A stretch of 64,000 nt of DNA from a gamma proteobacterium HTCC2207 (GCA_905182265.1 CAJJAO010000012.1:1-64000); one strand, 5' to 3'; counted from the stretch's first letter, positions 1 to 8,542 are shown. The notes: generated by a model from the sequence alone, not told the origin. Numbers and translations are program-made.

Positions 1-134
1 CCGCATCATCAGAAGCTGAGTTAATACGCGAACCTGTAGAGAGGCGCTCCATAGTTTGGCTCATGGCGCGCTCGTTTTTGGTCAGAGCGTTGGCGGTCAA
101 TGTAGCCGCGGTGTTTGTATTGATAACTGTCATT
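1..134 (-). CDS. fliC: Flagellin, N-terminal part (cut by window edge)
   Basis: The first 44 codons of a third flagellin are visible on the minus strand, starting at the ATG at 134 and running off the window. The N-terminus (MTVINTNT, then KNERAMSQTMERLSTG and a SASDDA end) is the conserved D0/D1 flagellin start and nearly matches the next gene upstream. Only 27 bases separate it from the stop of that gene, with an AAAGGA ribosome site in the gap and no room for a separate promoter, so the two are probably co-transcribed. Flagellin is the secreted filament subunit. The rest of the protein is not visible. Confidence 0.9.
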
Positions 135-161
135 TTATAATTCCTTTAGTCGAGGCGACTA

Positions 162-1292
162 TTATTTAAGCAGCGCAAGAACTGACTGCGCCTGCTGGTT
201 AGCTTGAGATAGCATGGCCGTGCCGGCCTGCTGAATAATTTGAGTGCGAGCCAGCTCTGTGGTCTCTGCCGCGTAGTCTGCATCTTGGATGCGGCTGCGT
301 GAGGCGGACGCGTTTTGAGAAACATTGGCTAGGTTGTCGGAGGCGTATTCTAGGCGGTTGACGTAAGAACCTAATGTTGCTCGCTGAGTGTCAATGCTTG
401 CGATGGCTGTTGTCATCGCTGTAATCGCTGCCGACGCCCCAGTTTTGGTCAATATGTCGTTATTGGCTGCTGTTCCGCTTATTCCCCTCGACAGGTTTGC
501 CTCTTGGACGGCAAGCGTTGCAGCGCCAGACGTCATTGTGAGAGTGCCTGCCGTGCTTGTGCCCGCCAGCGTATAGGTATTGGTGCCGTCACTCGCTGTT
601 AGCATGTCGGTAGTAGCGGTGCCATTTGCAATTACTGCATCAGCCGCATCCACAGTAAACTGGATATACTGGTCAGTAGAGCCGTTAGTGTTGGTGATTT
701 TAAATGTCAATATGTCGCCATCTGCGAGCGTACCAACAACAACGCCTTGAACGGTAGTAGATGTAGTTGAGACGCTAATGCTCCCGTCCTTACCTATGTT
801 GCCGAAATCAGCAGTGATGGTCTGGCTGGCATTAGCGCCTACCTGGAAAGCTACTGAACCAGTGGTTCCAACGGTATCGTCTAGGATATTCATGCCGTTA
901 AATTGTGTGTTGCCACTGATACGTTGAACTTCTGACTGGAGAGCTTTGAACTCTAAATTGAGCGCTGAGCGATCGGTAGAAGAGTTGGTATCAGAAGAAG
1001 ACTGAACCGCCAGTTCGCGCATACGCTGAAACATACTGCTGACCTCTACAAGCGCACCATCTGCGCTCTGAACCATAGAGATACCATCATTAGCATTTCG
1101 TATCGCCATATTCAGGCCGTTGATCTGCGAGGTCATTTTACTTGCGATCGCAAGACCCGCTGCATCATCAGAGGCTGAGTTGATACGTGAACCTGTGGAG
1201 AGACGCTCCATGGTTTGGCTCATGGCACGCTCGTTCTTACTTAAAGCGTTGGCAGTCAATATTGCCGACGTGTTTGTGTTGATTACCGTCAT
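162..1292 (-). CDS. fliC: Flagellin, 376 aa
   Basis: Filament subunit exported by the flagellar secretion system. The N-terminal D0/D1 region (about residues 1-140: MTVINTNTSAILTANAL, then LSTGSRINSASDDAAGLAIA) and the C-terminal D1/D0 region (about 290-376, ending QQAQSVLALLK) are both complete. The Thr/Ala-rich middle of about 150 residues is the variable, surface-exposed part. It lies just upstream of a tandem copy (1-134) and has its own sigma-28 promoter (1336-1362), placing it in the late class of flagellar genes. A terminator separates it from the larger flagellin gene. The protein is of ordinary length for the family. Which paralog is the major filament protein cannot be told from sequence. 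Confidence 0.95.
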   Translation of the reverse strand: MTVINTNTSAILTANALSKNERAMSQTMERLSTGSRINSASDDAAGLAIASKMTSQINGLNMAIRNANDGISMVQSADGALVEVSSMFQRMRELAVQSSSDTNSSTDRSALNLEFKALQSEVQRISGNTQFNGMNILDDTVGTTGSVAFQVGANASQTITADFGNIGKDGSISVSTTSTTVQGVVVGTLADGDILTFKITNTNGSTDQYIQFTVDAADAVIANGTATTDMLTASDGTNTYTLAGTSTAGTLTMTSGAATLAVQEANLSRGISGTAANNDILTKTGASAAITAMTTAIASIDTQRATLGSYVNRLEYASDNLANVSQNASASRSRIQDADYAAETTELARTQIIQQAGTAMLSQANQQAQSVLALLK

Positions 1293-1335
1293 ACTCTTTC
1301 CTCATTTCTAAGTAATAAACTCTTTCTTGTGATGT

Positions 1336-1362
1336 TCATCGGCACTAAGTGGCAAAACTGTA
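1336..1362 (-). promoter_or_regulatory. Sigma-28 (FliA) promoter of the tandem flagellin genes
   Basis: On the minus strand TACAGTTT, 11 bases, then GCCGATGA. This matches the enteric FliA consensus TAAAGTTT-N11-GCCGATAA with one mismatch in each half and exact spacing. The predicted start of transcription is about 37 bases before the flagellin ATG at 1292. Confidence 0.85.
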
Positions 1363-1703
1363 GATAAAAAGCGGAAAACAATTGCCGCATTCATTTTGAG
1401 TCTTACTCCAAAGGCCTATTAAAGGCCCCTGATTACTTATTTAGCCGAGACGGTGCTGCTTAAACCGAAAAGGTTTTAAGCCCTACCTTGTTGGCAGTGC
1501 GAGCAGCGCTAGTCTTAAACTATCCATCCTGTTCTAAGTATCGACAGCGCGCCGAAATACTTAAGCTTTAACGCTTGGTGGGTAGGTGGTACTTAAAGGC
1601 GATGGGCTGTAAAGCAGGGCGTTGGCCACTTTCAAGAGGGTTGGCGAGAGTGGAATGGAGGAACGGGCGTAGTTGTTAAGCTGCAGCACTAATAAGAGGG
1701 GCA

Positions 1704-1731
1704 TAAAAAAACCTCCCAGAGGGAGGTTTTT
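1704..1731 (-). terminator. Rho-independent terminator of the large flagellin gene
   Basis: A perfect ACCTCCC/GGGAGGT stem around a short AGA-type loop is followed, on the minus strand, by seven or eight T. It lies about 65 bases after the stop of the 623-residue flagellin. The T-run on the plus strand is shorter. The rest of the 504-base gap 1293-1796 holds the sigma-28 promoter and no recognisable gene. Confidence 0.88.
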
Positions 1732-1796
1732 GGTAGGGTGATACCAAGGTAATGCTTATGCCGTGCCTAGGTAGTCATTTGACCACCAACATAGCC

Positions 1797-3668
1797 TTAG
1801 CCCTTGAGCAATGAAAGTACTGACTGGTTAGACTGATTTGCCTGGGCCAGCATCGCGGTGCCTGCCTGTTGGATAATCTGTGTTCTAGCCAGCTCAGTGG
1901 TTTCCTTTGCGTAGTCTGCATCTTCAATGCGACTGCGCGAGGCGGCTGCGTTTTGAGAGCCATTGGTTAGGTTGTCGATGGCGTATTCCAAGCGGTTCAT
2001 GCCTGCACCATAGATAGCGCGCTGAGCATTAATGCCGTCCATTGCGGCGTCAAGTTCGGCCAGCGCTGTATTGGCGTTCGTGTCTGTGGCAATTGAAAGG
2101 CCAGATATATCCCGCCCATAGACACTCTTAACGGCAGTAAAGCCCGCGGTGACCTCGGTCAGCGCATTAGCAATGTCAAAGCCACCATCGTCTGCTGAGA
2201 TGGTTGGGTTAGATAGGACCTTTCTTGCATTCTCGTAGGTAAATACTAACCCTTCCGAAATAGCATCAGTTCCAGCGACAGAGTTTGCAATCGCATGAGT
2301 GGTGTTGCCACTTACAGAGGGTATCTCGGTGGCCAGTCCGGTCGTCTTGCTTGTGAGAAGCAATCCCGTCGTACTGTTCGCGGTGACGGTGTACTTAAAT
2401 GCGCCGTAATCAGCCTTAGCCTGTATTACCGCGACCAAATTAGCTAGGGTATCGGTGCCTCCTAGATCGTCGGGGCCGGTTGTGGTTACCGTGATGGTGG
2501 TCGTTCCGTCGCTTATTGAAATCGGTGCGCTTGCACCAGCTAGAGTCGATATGTCTGCGTCAGCAAGAGCACTTACCGTAAATGCAGCAGCTATGCCAGT
2601 GACGCCAGATTGTTTGCTCACTGTAAAGTCTAGATCTGCGTGGTCTGAATGGGATGTAATTGCACTGGTAAGCGCATCTAAGGTGCTCGCGGCACTTGCG
2701 TCAACGGTTAATGTATTTTCCCCATCTGACAACACGACGTTGCCATCAATGGCGCCGGCATTTATGTCAGACAGGGCTGTTCGATAGACCGCGGAAACAC
2801 CCGTAACCGATCTTCCCTCAGTCGATACCGTGACCGCACTGGTGACATTCACTCCGCCGTCACTGGCGGTGAAGGTCGGTGGCGTTGAGATCGCCTCAGC
2901 AGCTTTATAGCTAAAATTTAGCCCATTGCCTGCCGCGTTTGCAGCAATAGTGAACTTTAAGTTTGAATAAACAGGGCTGTTAGTAAGGTCGGTTACTAGG
3001 TCGTCTAAATCAGCTGGCGACGTTACCGCTGTTGAGGCGTAGTCGATGCGAAGAGTGGTCGTGCCATCCGACAGAATGAGCTCACGATCAATACCCTGAG
3101 CAGTCGCAGTGGTCATCGCCGTGCTGTAGACGGCCGTTACGTTAGCGGTAGGTGCGTTTAGGCTCCAGTCCCCAAAGGAGACATCCATTACCTGCTGCGC
3201 GTTAGCGCCAATCTGGTAGGTGGCAGTGCCATTGCTTGAGGTCCCTGCGGAACCATCTAAGATGTTGTCACCATTCCACTGAGAATTTTTAGACACTCGG
3301 GCGATTTCAGCCTTGAGCTGCTGGAATTCGAGATCCAAGCTACCCTGGTCGGTGGTTGTCACCGTACCGTTGGTTGCCTGCACCGCGAGTTCACGCATGC
3401 GCTGCATCATGTTGCCCAGCTCTATAGACGCGCCGTCTGCAGTCTGGATCATGCTGATCGCATCACCCGCGTTCTGCACGGCCTGGTCTAGGCCTTTAAT
3501 CTGGGAGGTCATCCGAGAGGACACGGCGATTCCTGCCGCATCATCTTGGGCTGAGTTTACACTCTTGCCTGTCGAGAGACGTTCCATGGTCGTCTGCATA
3601 GCCCGATCATTTTTTGCCATTGCGTTTTGCGTAATGACGGCAGAGATATTAGTGTTAATAATTGCCAT
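1797..3668 (-). CDS. Large flagellin, 623 aa, with repeated central domain
   Basis: Flagellin with intact conserved ends: residues 1-150 (MAIINTNISAVITQNAM, RLSTGKSVNSAQDDAAG) and about 535-623 (ending NQSVLSLLKG). The central 350 or so residues are an expansion containing three related segments of about 100 residues. Each has a core like LSDGTTTLRI or LSDGENTLTV followed by a Leu-rich helix and a LKFT/LDFT/FKYT strand. These resemble the Flagellin_IN modules of long flagellins, a family-level inference. Regulation appears different from its neighbour: a sigma-54 promoter lies upstream and no FliA site was found. It may be an early or distinct filament subunit. Confidence 0.93.
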   Translation of the reverse strand: MAIINTNISAVITQNAMAKNDRAMQTTMERLSTGKSVNSAQDDAAGIAVSSRMTSQIKGLDQAVQNAGDAISMIQTADGASIELGNMMQRMRELAVQATNGTVTTTDQGSLDLEFQQLKAEIARVSKNSQWNGDNILDGSAGTSSNGTATYQIGANAQQVMDVSFGDWSLNAPTANVTAVYSTAMTTATAQGIDRELILSDGTTTLRIDYASTAVTSPADLDDLVTDLTNSPVYSNLKFTIAANAAGNGLNFSYKAAEAISTPPTFTASDGGVNVTSAVTVSTEGRSVTGVSAVYRTALSDINAGAIDGNVVLSDGENTLTVDASAASTLDALTSAITSHSDHADLDFTVSKQSGVTGIAAAFTVSALADADISTLAGASAPISISDGTTTITVTTTGPDDLGGTDTLANLVAVIQAKADYGAFKYTVTANSTTGLLLTSKTTGLATEIPSVSGNTTHAIANSVAGTDAISEGLVFTYENARKVLSNPTISADDGGFDIANALTEVTAGFTAVKSVYGRDISGLSIATDTNANTALAELDAAMDGINAQRAIYGAGMNRLEYAIDNLTNGSQNAAASRSRIEDADYAKETTELARTQIIQQAGTAMLAQANQSNQSVLSLLKG

Positions 3669-3816
3669 TATAAAAGTCCTTCATCGTTAGTTAAGTCAAC
3701 ATTGCGCAGCCCAACTGCGCGGGTCTTCGTTAATAGTTAGAAGACCATGTTGCGTGCCTTCCTCAAAATTCTATTCCCTAATCAGCAAAAACATAAAAGG
3801 GTTGTATTCAAGGAAA

Positions 3817-3832
3817 TGCAAAACCGATGCCA
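3817..3832 (-). promoter_or_regulatory. Sigma-54 promoter of the large flagellin gene
   Basis: The minus strand reads TGGCATCGGTTTTGCA, matching the RpoN consensus TGGCACG-N4-TTGCW with the essential GG and GC in the right register. Predicted initiation near 3805 gives a leader of about 137 bases. In many gammaproteobacteria FleQ/FlrC-type activators work with RpoN on flagellar promoters; no such gene is in this window. Confidence 0.75.
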
Positions 3833-3958
3833 ACTTTTAAAAAACTGTAGTTATTGCTTGATAAGTACTTATAAATCAATAGGTTAAAAATATATCGGGC
3901 GGGCGAAAGTGCGGTGATTACCGTGCAGGTGGCAAATTTTTGCCGATATACAATGATG

Positions 3959-3978
3959 CCTGTCGGGAAACCGGCAGG
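3959..3978. other. GAAA-tetraloop hairpin between flaG and the large flagellin
   Basis: CCTGTCGG-GAAA-CCGGCAGG forms an eight-pair stem with one G-U pair. It lies about 100 bases after the flaG stop and could end flaG transcription, but no U-run follows on either strand, so the role is uncertain. The remaining part of the 3669-4075 gap contains the sigma-54 promoter and otherwise nothing recognised. Confidence 0.4.
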
Positions 3979-4075
3979 TCTTTGGGGGGCTTACTGTCGC
4001 TGGGCTTAGGTTGACCCGTTGTTTGAGCTAGTTATTTTGCGCTATTAAGTATTTTCTCTTAGTAGGCATTTACTG

Positions 4076-4495
4076 TTAAAAGGTATCGTCAAATAAAACG
4101 CCTTTCAGGGAGTCGAGCTGTTTTGACATGCGCAGCACGGCATCACCGGGTAGGGTACGAATCACTTCTCCGCTATTGGTGTCTGTGACCTGCACAATAA
4201 AACGTCTTGAGGACTCATCTTTAGAAAAATGTAAGGCCGTTGGGACTTTCTTAACGGCTGCGTTAAGGACTTCAATTGACTTGTCCAGCTTTGCCGCTGT
4301 TTCGCTTAGCTGCCCTATAGACTCGCCTTTGCGTGAGGCAAGCTCACGACCGAGGTCCTGCGCCGCAGTTTTAACCACGTCTATCTTTACTTGGCTTTCA
4401 GTGGCCGAAGTTTGCACCGTAGGCTTGGCTTGCGCCACCCCAACAGGTGGAGCACTTCTAATACTCATATCACTAGACGTCATACTCTTCACCAT
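4076..4495 (-). CDS. flaG: FlaG family flagellar protein, 139 aa
   Basis: The C-terminal half (about residues 75-139) has the FlaG-domain pattern: LHFSKDESSRRFIVQVTD, then NSGEVIRTLPGD and a terminal helix. The N-terminal 70 residues are polar and probably disordered. FlaG proteins are small, often encoded beside flagellin genes, and influence filament length; the mechanism is not settled. The gene sits upstream of the flagellins on the same strand and has a good sigma-28 promoter (4578-4604). Internal Met5 or Met10 could be the real start, since no convincing ribosome site precedes the first ATG. Confidence 0.85.
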   Translation of the reverse strand: MVKSMTSSDMSIRSAPPVGVAQAKPTVQTSATESQVKIDVVKTAAQDLGRELASRKGESIGQLSETAAKLDKSIEVLNAAVKKVPTALHFSKDESSRRFIVQVTDTNSGEVIRTLPGDAVLRMSKQLDSLKGVLFDDTF

Positions 4496-4577
4496 TATGT
4501 TAGACCCACACTATTATAGATGGGTCGACGGTGATCCACTACCCACCTTTAAGATATATACTCTCCGTCGATTGTTA

Positions 4578-4604
4578 ACATCGGCAGTAGTTTTAGAACC
4601 TTTA
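4578..4604 (-). promoter_or_regulatory. Sigma-28 (FliA) promoter of flaG
   Basis: Minus strand TAAAGGTT-N11-GCCGATGT, with one mismatch in the -35 box, two in the -10 box and exact 11-base spacing compared with the FliA consensus. It lies about 80 bases before the flaG start. Confidence 0.8.
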
Positions 4605-4756
4605 ATACTTATTTCATTTAAATTTTGGGGGCTCAGTTAACTAGAAGCTTTGCAACTAAAAGCTGTGCGGCTAGGCTCTTAGCAACTAGGAGCAGGGACT
4701 AGGTAAGGTTATACTGCCGACGATTTTTAATTCTATGCATATTTAACGATCGGCAA

Positions 4757-5341
4757 ATGGTTTATGGTATGAGAGCGATTTCTACTTTGATTAAGGTTAT
4801 CGACCGGTTTACTGAAGTTACCGGCCGCGCCGTTTCCTGGCTGACTATCTTGATGGTCGGGCTGGTAGTGGCCGTGGTGGTTATGCGCTACTTTCTTGAC
4901 ACCGGTTCTATCGCACTTCAGGAGTTAGTCACCTACCTCCATGCCACCGTGTTTATGCTGGGTATTGCCTTTACCCTGAAGAGAGGTGGGCATGTGCGGG
5001 TCGATATTTTTTATCGCCAGTTCACCGCGCAGAAAAAGGCTCTGGTGGATCTGCTGGGCGGCCTGCTATTTCTTATTCCTGTGGCTGGGCTAGTTTTTGT
5101 CACTAGCTGGGACTATGTGATGGCCAGCTGGGCCATTGCAGAGACCTCGGCAGAGAACAGCGGCTTGCCCTATATCTACTTGCTCAAAACCCTAATGTTA
5201 CTGATGCCCATTGCGCTTCTGTTACAGGGTATTGCCGAAGTATTAAAAAGCGCTCTTACCCTGACTGGGCTTACGCATTCCGATGAGAGCAGTTTTGAAT
5301 CCGACAGCTCTGAATCTGGCAGCATTGAGCCCATACTCTGA
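4757..5341 (+). CDS. dctQ: TRAP transporter small permease (DctQ type), 194 aa
   Basis: Small membrane subunit of a tripartite ATP-independent periplasmic transporter. Four hydrophobic segments are visible (about residues 23-43, 53-75, 93-115 and 135-160), matching the DctQ fold, followed by a Ser/Glu-rich tail. The next gene encodes the large permease, and the stop and start overlap by one base (TGATG). No DctP-type substrate-binding protein is encoded on either side, so the substrate cannot be guessed. The ATG at 4769 is an alternative start, and neither start has a strong ribosome site. A degenerate repeat precedes the gene (4640-4705). Confidence 0.88.
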   Translation: MVYGMRAISTLIKVIDRFTEVTGRAVSWLTILMVGLVVAVVVMRYFLDTGSIALQELVTYLHATVFMLGIAFTLKRGGHVRVDIFYRQFTAQKKALVDLLGGLLFLIPVAGLVFVTSWDYVMASWAIAETSAENSGLPYIYLLKTLMLLMPIALLLQGIAEVLKSALTLTGLTHSDESSFESDSSESGSIEPIL

Positions 5342-6711
5342 TGGCTGAATTTATTCCCTTTCTAATGTTTCTTGTGGCCTGCCTGGTATTGATGGCTGGT
5401 TACCCCGTAGCCTTTTCTCTTGCCGGTACCGCGCTGCTATTTGCGCTAGTGGGGACAGTAACTGGCCATTTTGATATGGCCTTTTTGCAGGCCCTACCCA
5501 ACAGGCTATTTGGCACTATAGAAAACACCACCCTAATTGCTGTGCCGCTATTTATTTTGATGGGGGTGATGCTTGAGAAATCTCGCCTTTCGGAAGACCT
5601 ATTAGAAAGCATGGCCGATTTACTGGGTGGGTTTCGCAGTGGCTTAGGGATCTCTGTGGTGTTGGTAGGCGCGCTACTGGCCGCTAGCACAGGTATTGTG
5701 GGCGCCACCGTGGTGACCATGGGTCTTATGTCGCTGCCCACCATGTTGAAGCGCGGCTACTCGCCGGCGCAAGCTACTGGGGTTATTGCCGCCACCGGCA
5801 CTCTGGGGCAGATTATTCCGCCGTCCATCGCCTTGGTTTTGTTGGGCGATACGCTGTCGAGTGCCTATCAGCAGGCTCAGCTCAATATGGGTATTTTCAC
5901 CCCCAAAACCGTGTCGATTGGTGACCTGTTTGTGGGGGCCATTATTCCCGGCCTGATGCTGGTGATGATGTATATTTTGTACGTTATTTTCTTTTCTCGA
6001 CCCGCAGAGCAGGTTGTGGAATCGGCAGCTGGGCAGCCTGCCAAAAATACCCTGTCTCGAGCCATGCGCAATTTGCTGCCGCCGGTGTTTTTAATTGTCA
6101 CGGTACTAGGGTCGATTTTGACTGGAGCGGCAACGCCGACGGAAGCGGCGGGGGTGGGTGCCTTTGGTGCAACCCTACTCGCGGCACTGCGCGGCCAGTT
6201 GACGGTTCCGCGTCTGCGCGAGGTGGGCCAGACCACCACTGAAGTGACGTCGATGGTCTTCTTAATTTTGATTGGCGCGGCGGTGTTTTCGCTGGTTTTT
6301 CGGGGCTTTGGTGGCGAAGAAATTGTTGAGCAATTCTTTACGGACTTACCAGGGGGCCTTTTTGCCGCCACATTGCTGGTGATGTTGGTCATTTTCTTGC
6401 TGGGCTTTATTCTCGACTTTATTGAGATTACGTTTGTAGTGGTGCCCATTGTTGGCCCAGTACTATTGGCCATGGGCCTGGACCCTGTGTGGCTGGGTGT
6501 AATGATTGCCATTAATTTACAAACCTCATTTTTGACGCCGCCGTTTGGCTTTGCCCTGTTCTACTTGCGCGGCGTTGCGCCCCCAACGGTCGAGACCTCT
6601 GATATGTATCGCGGTGTTATGCCGTTTATTGCCATGCAGGTACTGCTGATGTTGATGCTATCAATATGGCCCCAGCTGGCCACTTGGCTACCTGAGCTTA
6701 TTTACAACTAA
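5341..6711 (+). CDS. dctM: TRAP transporter large permease (DctM type), 456 aa
   Basis: The ion-coupled permease of a TRAP transporter, with about 12 hydrophobic segments. Typical DctM features are present: the N-terminal AGYPVAFSLAG, the ATGTLGQIIPPSIALVLLGD loop near residues 150-170, and near the C-terminus NLQTSFLTPPFGFALFYLRG. Uptake is driven by a sodium or proton gradient together with a binding protein that is not encoded here. Length is at the upper end for the family (about 425-460). It is translationally coupled to dctQ, and the thioesterase gene follows after 19 bases, possibly in the same transcript. Confidence 0.92.
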   Translation: MAEFIPFLMFLVACLVLMAGYPVAFSLAGTALLFALVGTVTGHFDMAFLQALPNRLFGTIENTTLIAVPLFILMGVMLEKSRLSEDLLESMADLLGGFRSGLGISVVLVGALLAASTGIVGATVVTMGLMSLPTMLKRGYSPAQATGVIAATGTLGQIIPPSIALVLLGDTLSSAYQQAQLNMGIFTPKTVSIGDLFVGAIIPGLMLVMMYILYVIFFSRPAEQVVESAAGQPAKNTLSRAMRNLLPPVFLIVTVLGSILTGAATPTEAAGVGAFGATLLAALRGQLTVPRLREVGQTTTEVTSMVFLILIGAAVFSLVFRGFGGEEIVEQFFTDLPGGLFAATLLVMLVIFLLGFILDFIEITFVVVPIVGPVLLAMGLDPVWLGVMIAINLQTSFLTPPFGFALFYLRGVAPPTVETSDMYRGVMPFIAMQVLLMLMLSIWPQLATWLPELIYN

Positions 6712-6730
6712 AGGAAGAGACGTAAAACCC

Positions 6731-7126
6731 ATGCAGAATATTAATGAATCCCCAACCCCGATTGGCCAGCTCATTTCTCAGACTATCGCTATGCCCCGAG
6801 AAACCAACGCCAATGGCGATATTTTTGGTGGCTGGCTACTCAGCCAAATGGATCTGGCTGGCGCTATTTTGGCGGGCCGGATTGCCAAGGGCCGAGTGGC
6901 CACTGTGGCCATTAGTAGTATGTCTTTTCTTAGCCCAGTGCCTGTGGGGGCGGTGGTAGGCTGCTATGCCAGCACCACATCGGTGGGTACGAGCTCTATC
7001 AAAATCTCTATAGAAGCCTGGATCAATGACGACCACAGAGCTGAACTCTGCAAGGTGACTGAGGGTGAGTTTGTGTTTGTGGCTATTGATGACAGCGGCA
7101 ACACTAGAACAGTGCCCAATGGCTGA
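6731..7126 (+). CDS. yciA: Acyl-CoA thioesterase, YciA type, 131 aa
   Basis: Hot-dog fold thioesterase that hydrolyses acyl-CoA to free acid and CoA in the cytoplasm. The signature TNANGDIFGGWLLSQMDLAGA (residues about 23-42) carries the Asn/Asp residues of the YciA/acyl-CoA hydrolase subfamily, followed by GRVATVAISSMSFLSPVPVG and the C-terminal TEGEFVFVAID. Length agrees with E. coli YciA. AGGAAGAG lies upstream of the ATG. It follows dctM closely and may be co-transcribed, though a functional link is unclear. Confidence 0.9.
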   Translation: MQNINESPTPIGQLISQTIAMPRETNANGDIFGGWLLSQMDLAGAILAGRIAKGRVATVAISSMSFLSPVPVGAVVGCYASTTSVGTSSIKISIEAWINDDHRAELCKVTEGEFVFVAIDDSGNTRTVPNG

Positions 7127-7136
7127 TATCTAGAGG

Positions 7137-7168
7137 CAGCCAAGGTGGTCTTTAATCTTTCTTGGCTG
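7137..7168. terminator. Possible bidirectional terminator between convergent genes
   Basis: CAGCCAAG and CTTGGCTG arms of eight bases around a 16-base loop lie between the convergent thioesterase and hydrolase genes. No clear U-run follows on either side, so this is a weak candidate. Confidence 0.35.
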
Positions 7169-7209
7169 TAGGCGCTGTTTATCAGCTCTTAGCCACAGGC
7201 GATATCAAA

Positions 7210-8199
7210 TTAAAGCTTTAGCGCAGCAAATATTGTGCGTCGCAGAGGCTCTATTTCATTGACCAGATGGTGGTTGGCGTCGGGAATTAGCTGCACCTTT
7301 AGGTTGGGCAGCTTGCGCTTAAACTCTATTAAGTTGGCTTCCCAGTCAAGGGTTTTATCGCCCGTCCCCTGTATCAAATTAATCGAGCATTTATTGACGG
7401 GCTTATTATCGATGAGCTTTGCGCAGGCCGGGTAGTTGTCAAATTCTTTAATCCATAAGTTCAGTGCCCCCACCCATGCCATTGGCACTTTACGGGGCTG
7501 CACTGGATCCTTATCTTTTACAAATGCCAAAAATTCAAGGTCAAACGAGCTGGGTCGAAACTGTCGTTTCGATGACTCCCGAAAATGCCTCATCAGCAAA
7601 AACAGCCAGCGGCTTAATCCCCAGCCTTTTGGCTTTAGCAGCGGTGCCAGCAGATTCAGGTGGGTAAATGGATAGCTACCGTTGCTATCGAATGTCATGA
7701 GATGTTTCAGCAACACCGCGCCACCCATGCTCTGGCCAATTGCTTGTAACGGCAGGTTGAACATTGCCTGACTCTCGCTAACGACTGCATTTAGCGCGCC
7801 CACATAGTCTGCGTAGTCTAAAATAAAACCAGGTTGTCCCGCTGAAAGTCCATGGCCGGGAAGGTCAAAGCAAATAACATTTAGCTGGCAGCCTAGTAGA
7901 TGTTCGATTAAATGATTAAACAGCCCAATATGGTCCATGTAGCCATGCACTATAATAACTGATCCGACAGGGTTTTCTGGCACCCAACAGAGGGTAGCAA
8001 TAGTTTGACCTTGCTGATTTATTTCGCCAGCACGAAGGTTGATGTCCCCACGGGGAATAGGCAGCTGATAAAAGTCGAGATACTGCAGCAACCCAGAACT
8101 TGCGCGATCGACCAAAGGCATTTCAGCAGAGAAAGGCGGCAGGCTTTTGAGCAGCGCAGCGGCCGAAGATTGGTCAAAACCAGCTATCGACTGCTCCAT
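7210..8199 (-). CDS. Alpha/beta hydrolase of the S33 / monoacylglycerol-lipase type, 329 aa
   Basis: Cytoplasmic serine hydrolase with the order expected of lysophospholipase/monoacylglycerol lipases: oxyanion strand VIIVHGYMDHIG (about residue 80), then CFDLPGHGLSAG, the nucleophile elbow GQSMGGAV (about residue 155) and a late GTGDKTLDWE acid region, with the catalytic His probably in DANHHLVNE near residue 308. No signal peptide is seen. The substrate is unknown; the family hydrolyses glycerides or similar esters. It is convergent with the thioesterase gene and stands alone on the minus strand. Confidence 0.8.
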   Translation of the reverse strand: MEQSIAGFDQSSAAALLKSLPPFSAEMPLVDRASSGLLQYLDFYQLPIPRGDINLRAGEINQQGQTIATLCWVPENPVGSVIIVHGYMDHIGLFNHLIEHLLGCQLNVICFDLPGHGLSAGQPGFILDYADYVGALNAVVSESQAMFNLPLQAIGQSMGGAVLLKHLMTFDSNGSYPFTHLNLLAPLLKPKGWGLSRWLFLLMRHFRESSKRQFRPSSFDLEFLAFVKDKDPVQPRKVPMAWVGALNLWIKEFDNYPACAKLIDNKPVNKCSINLIQGTGDKTLDWEANLIEFKRKLPNLKVQLIPDANHHLVNEIEPLRRTIFAALKL

Positions 8200-8239
8200 A
8201 TACTATTCCTTAATTAGGTTAAAATTTAGGCGGCGCTTT

Positions 8240-8347
8240 ATGCGTGCATCGATTAAGCCGCAGCCTCAAAACTATATTGTCAGATTAGACATGAATTACA
8301 AGAATAAAGATGCTATCGATAAGCTGATGAATAGCTTCTGCGTTTAA
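8240..8347 (+). CDS. Possible 35-residue small ORF
   Basis: An ATG preceded by AGGCGG at a reasonable distance opens a 35-codon frame ending in TAATAA. The peptide (MRASIKPQPQNYIV at the start) has no signal, membrane segment or recognised domain. It lies in the 343-base gap between the hydrolase and the exbD terminator, where nothing else was found. It may be chance. Confidence 0.22.
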   Translation: MRASIKPQPQNYIVRLDMNYKNKDAIDKLMNSFCV

Positions 8348-8491
8348 TAATAACTTTGACGATAAAACCCACGCGTCTATGGGCAATTTTATCGGCTCTA
8401 AGGCTTAGCTATTGGCGTTGAAGATAAATGAGATATGAGAGATAACGCAGTAGTGGAGATACGGCGCTATTGGTAGCAAAGGGTGAAAGAT

Positions 8492-8521
8492 AAAAAAAGG
8501 CATTGAACAAAATTCAATGCC
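8492..8521 (-). terminator. Rho-independent terminator of the exbD-like gene
   Basis: A nine-pair perfect stem, GGCATTGAA/TTCAATGCC with a five-base loop, is followed on the minus strand by seven T. It begins about 20 bases after the exbD stop. Confidence 0.9.
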
Positions 8522-8542
8522 TTACTTTAGCCGTCTTAAGGC

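Noticed and set aside
3928..3945. Plus-strand TGGCAAATTTTTGCC, looked like a second sigma-54 promoter.
   Set aside because: The GG-GC spacing is one base short and no plus-strand gene follows within a useful distance.
5877..6512. Long minus-strand frame opposite dctM.
   Set aside because: It is a composition shadow of the permease gene, rich in Thr/Pro/Ser and Arg/Lys without any domain.
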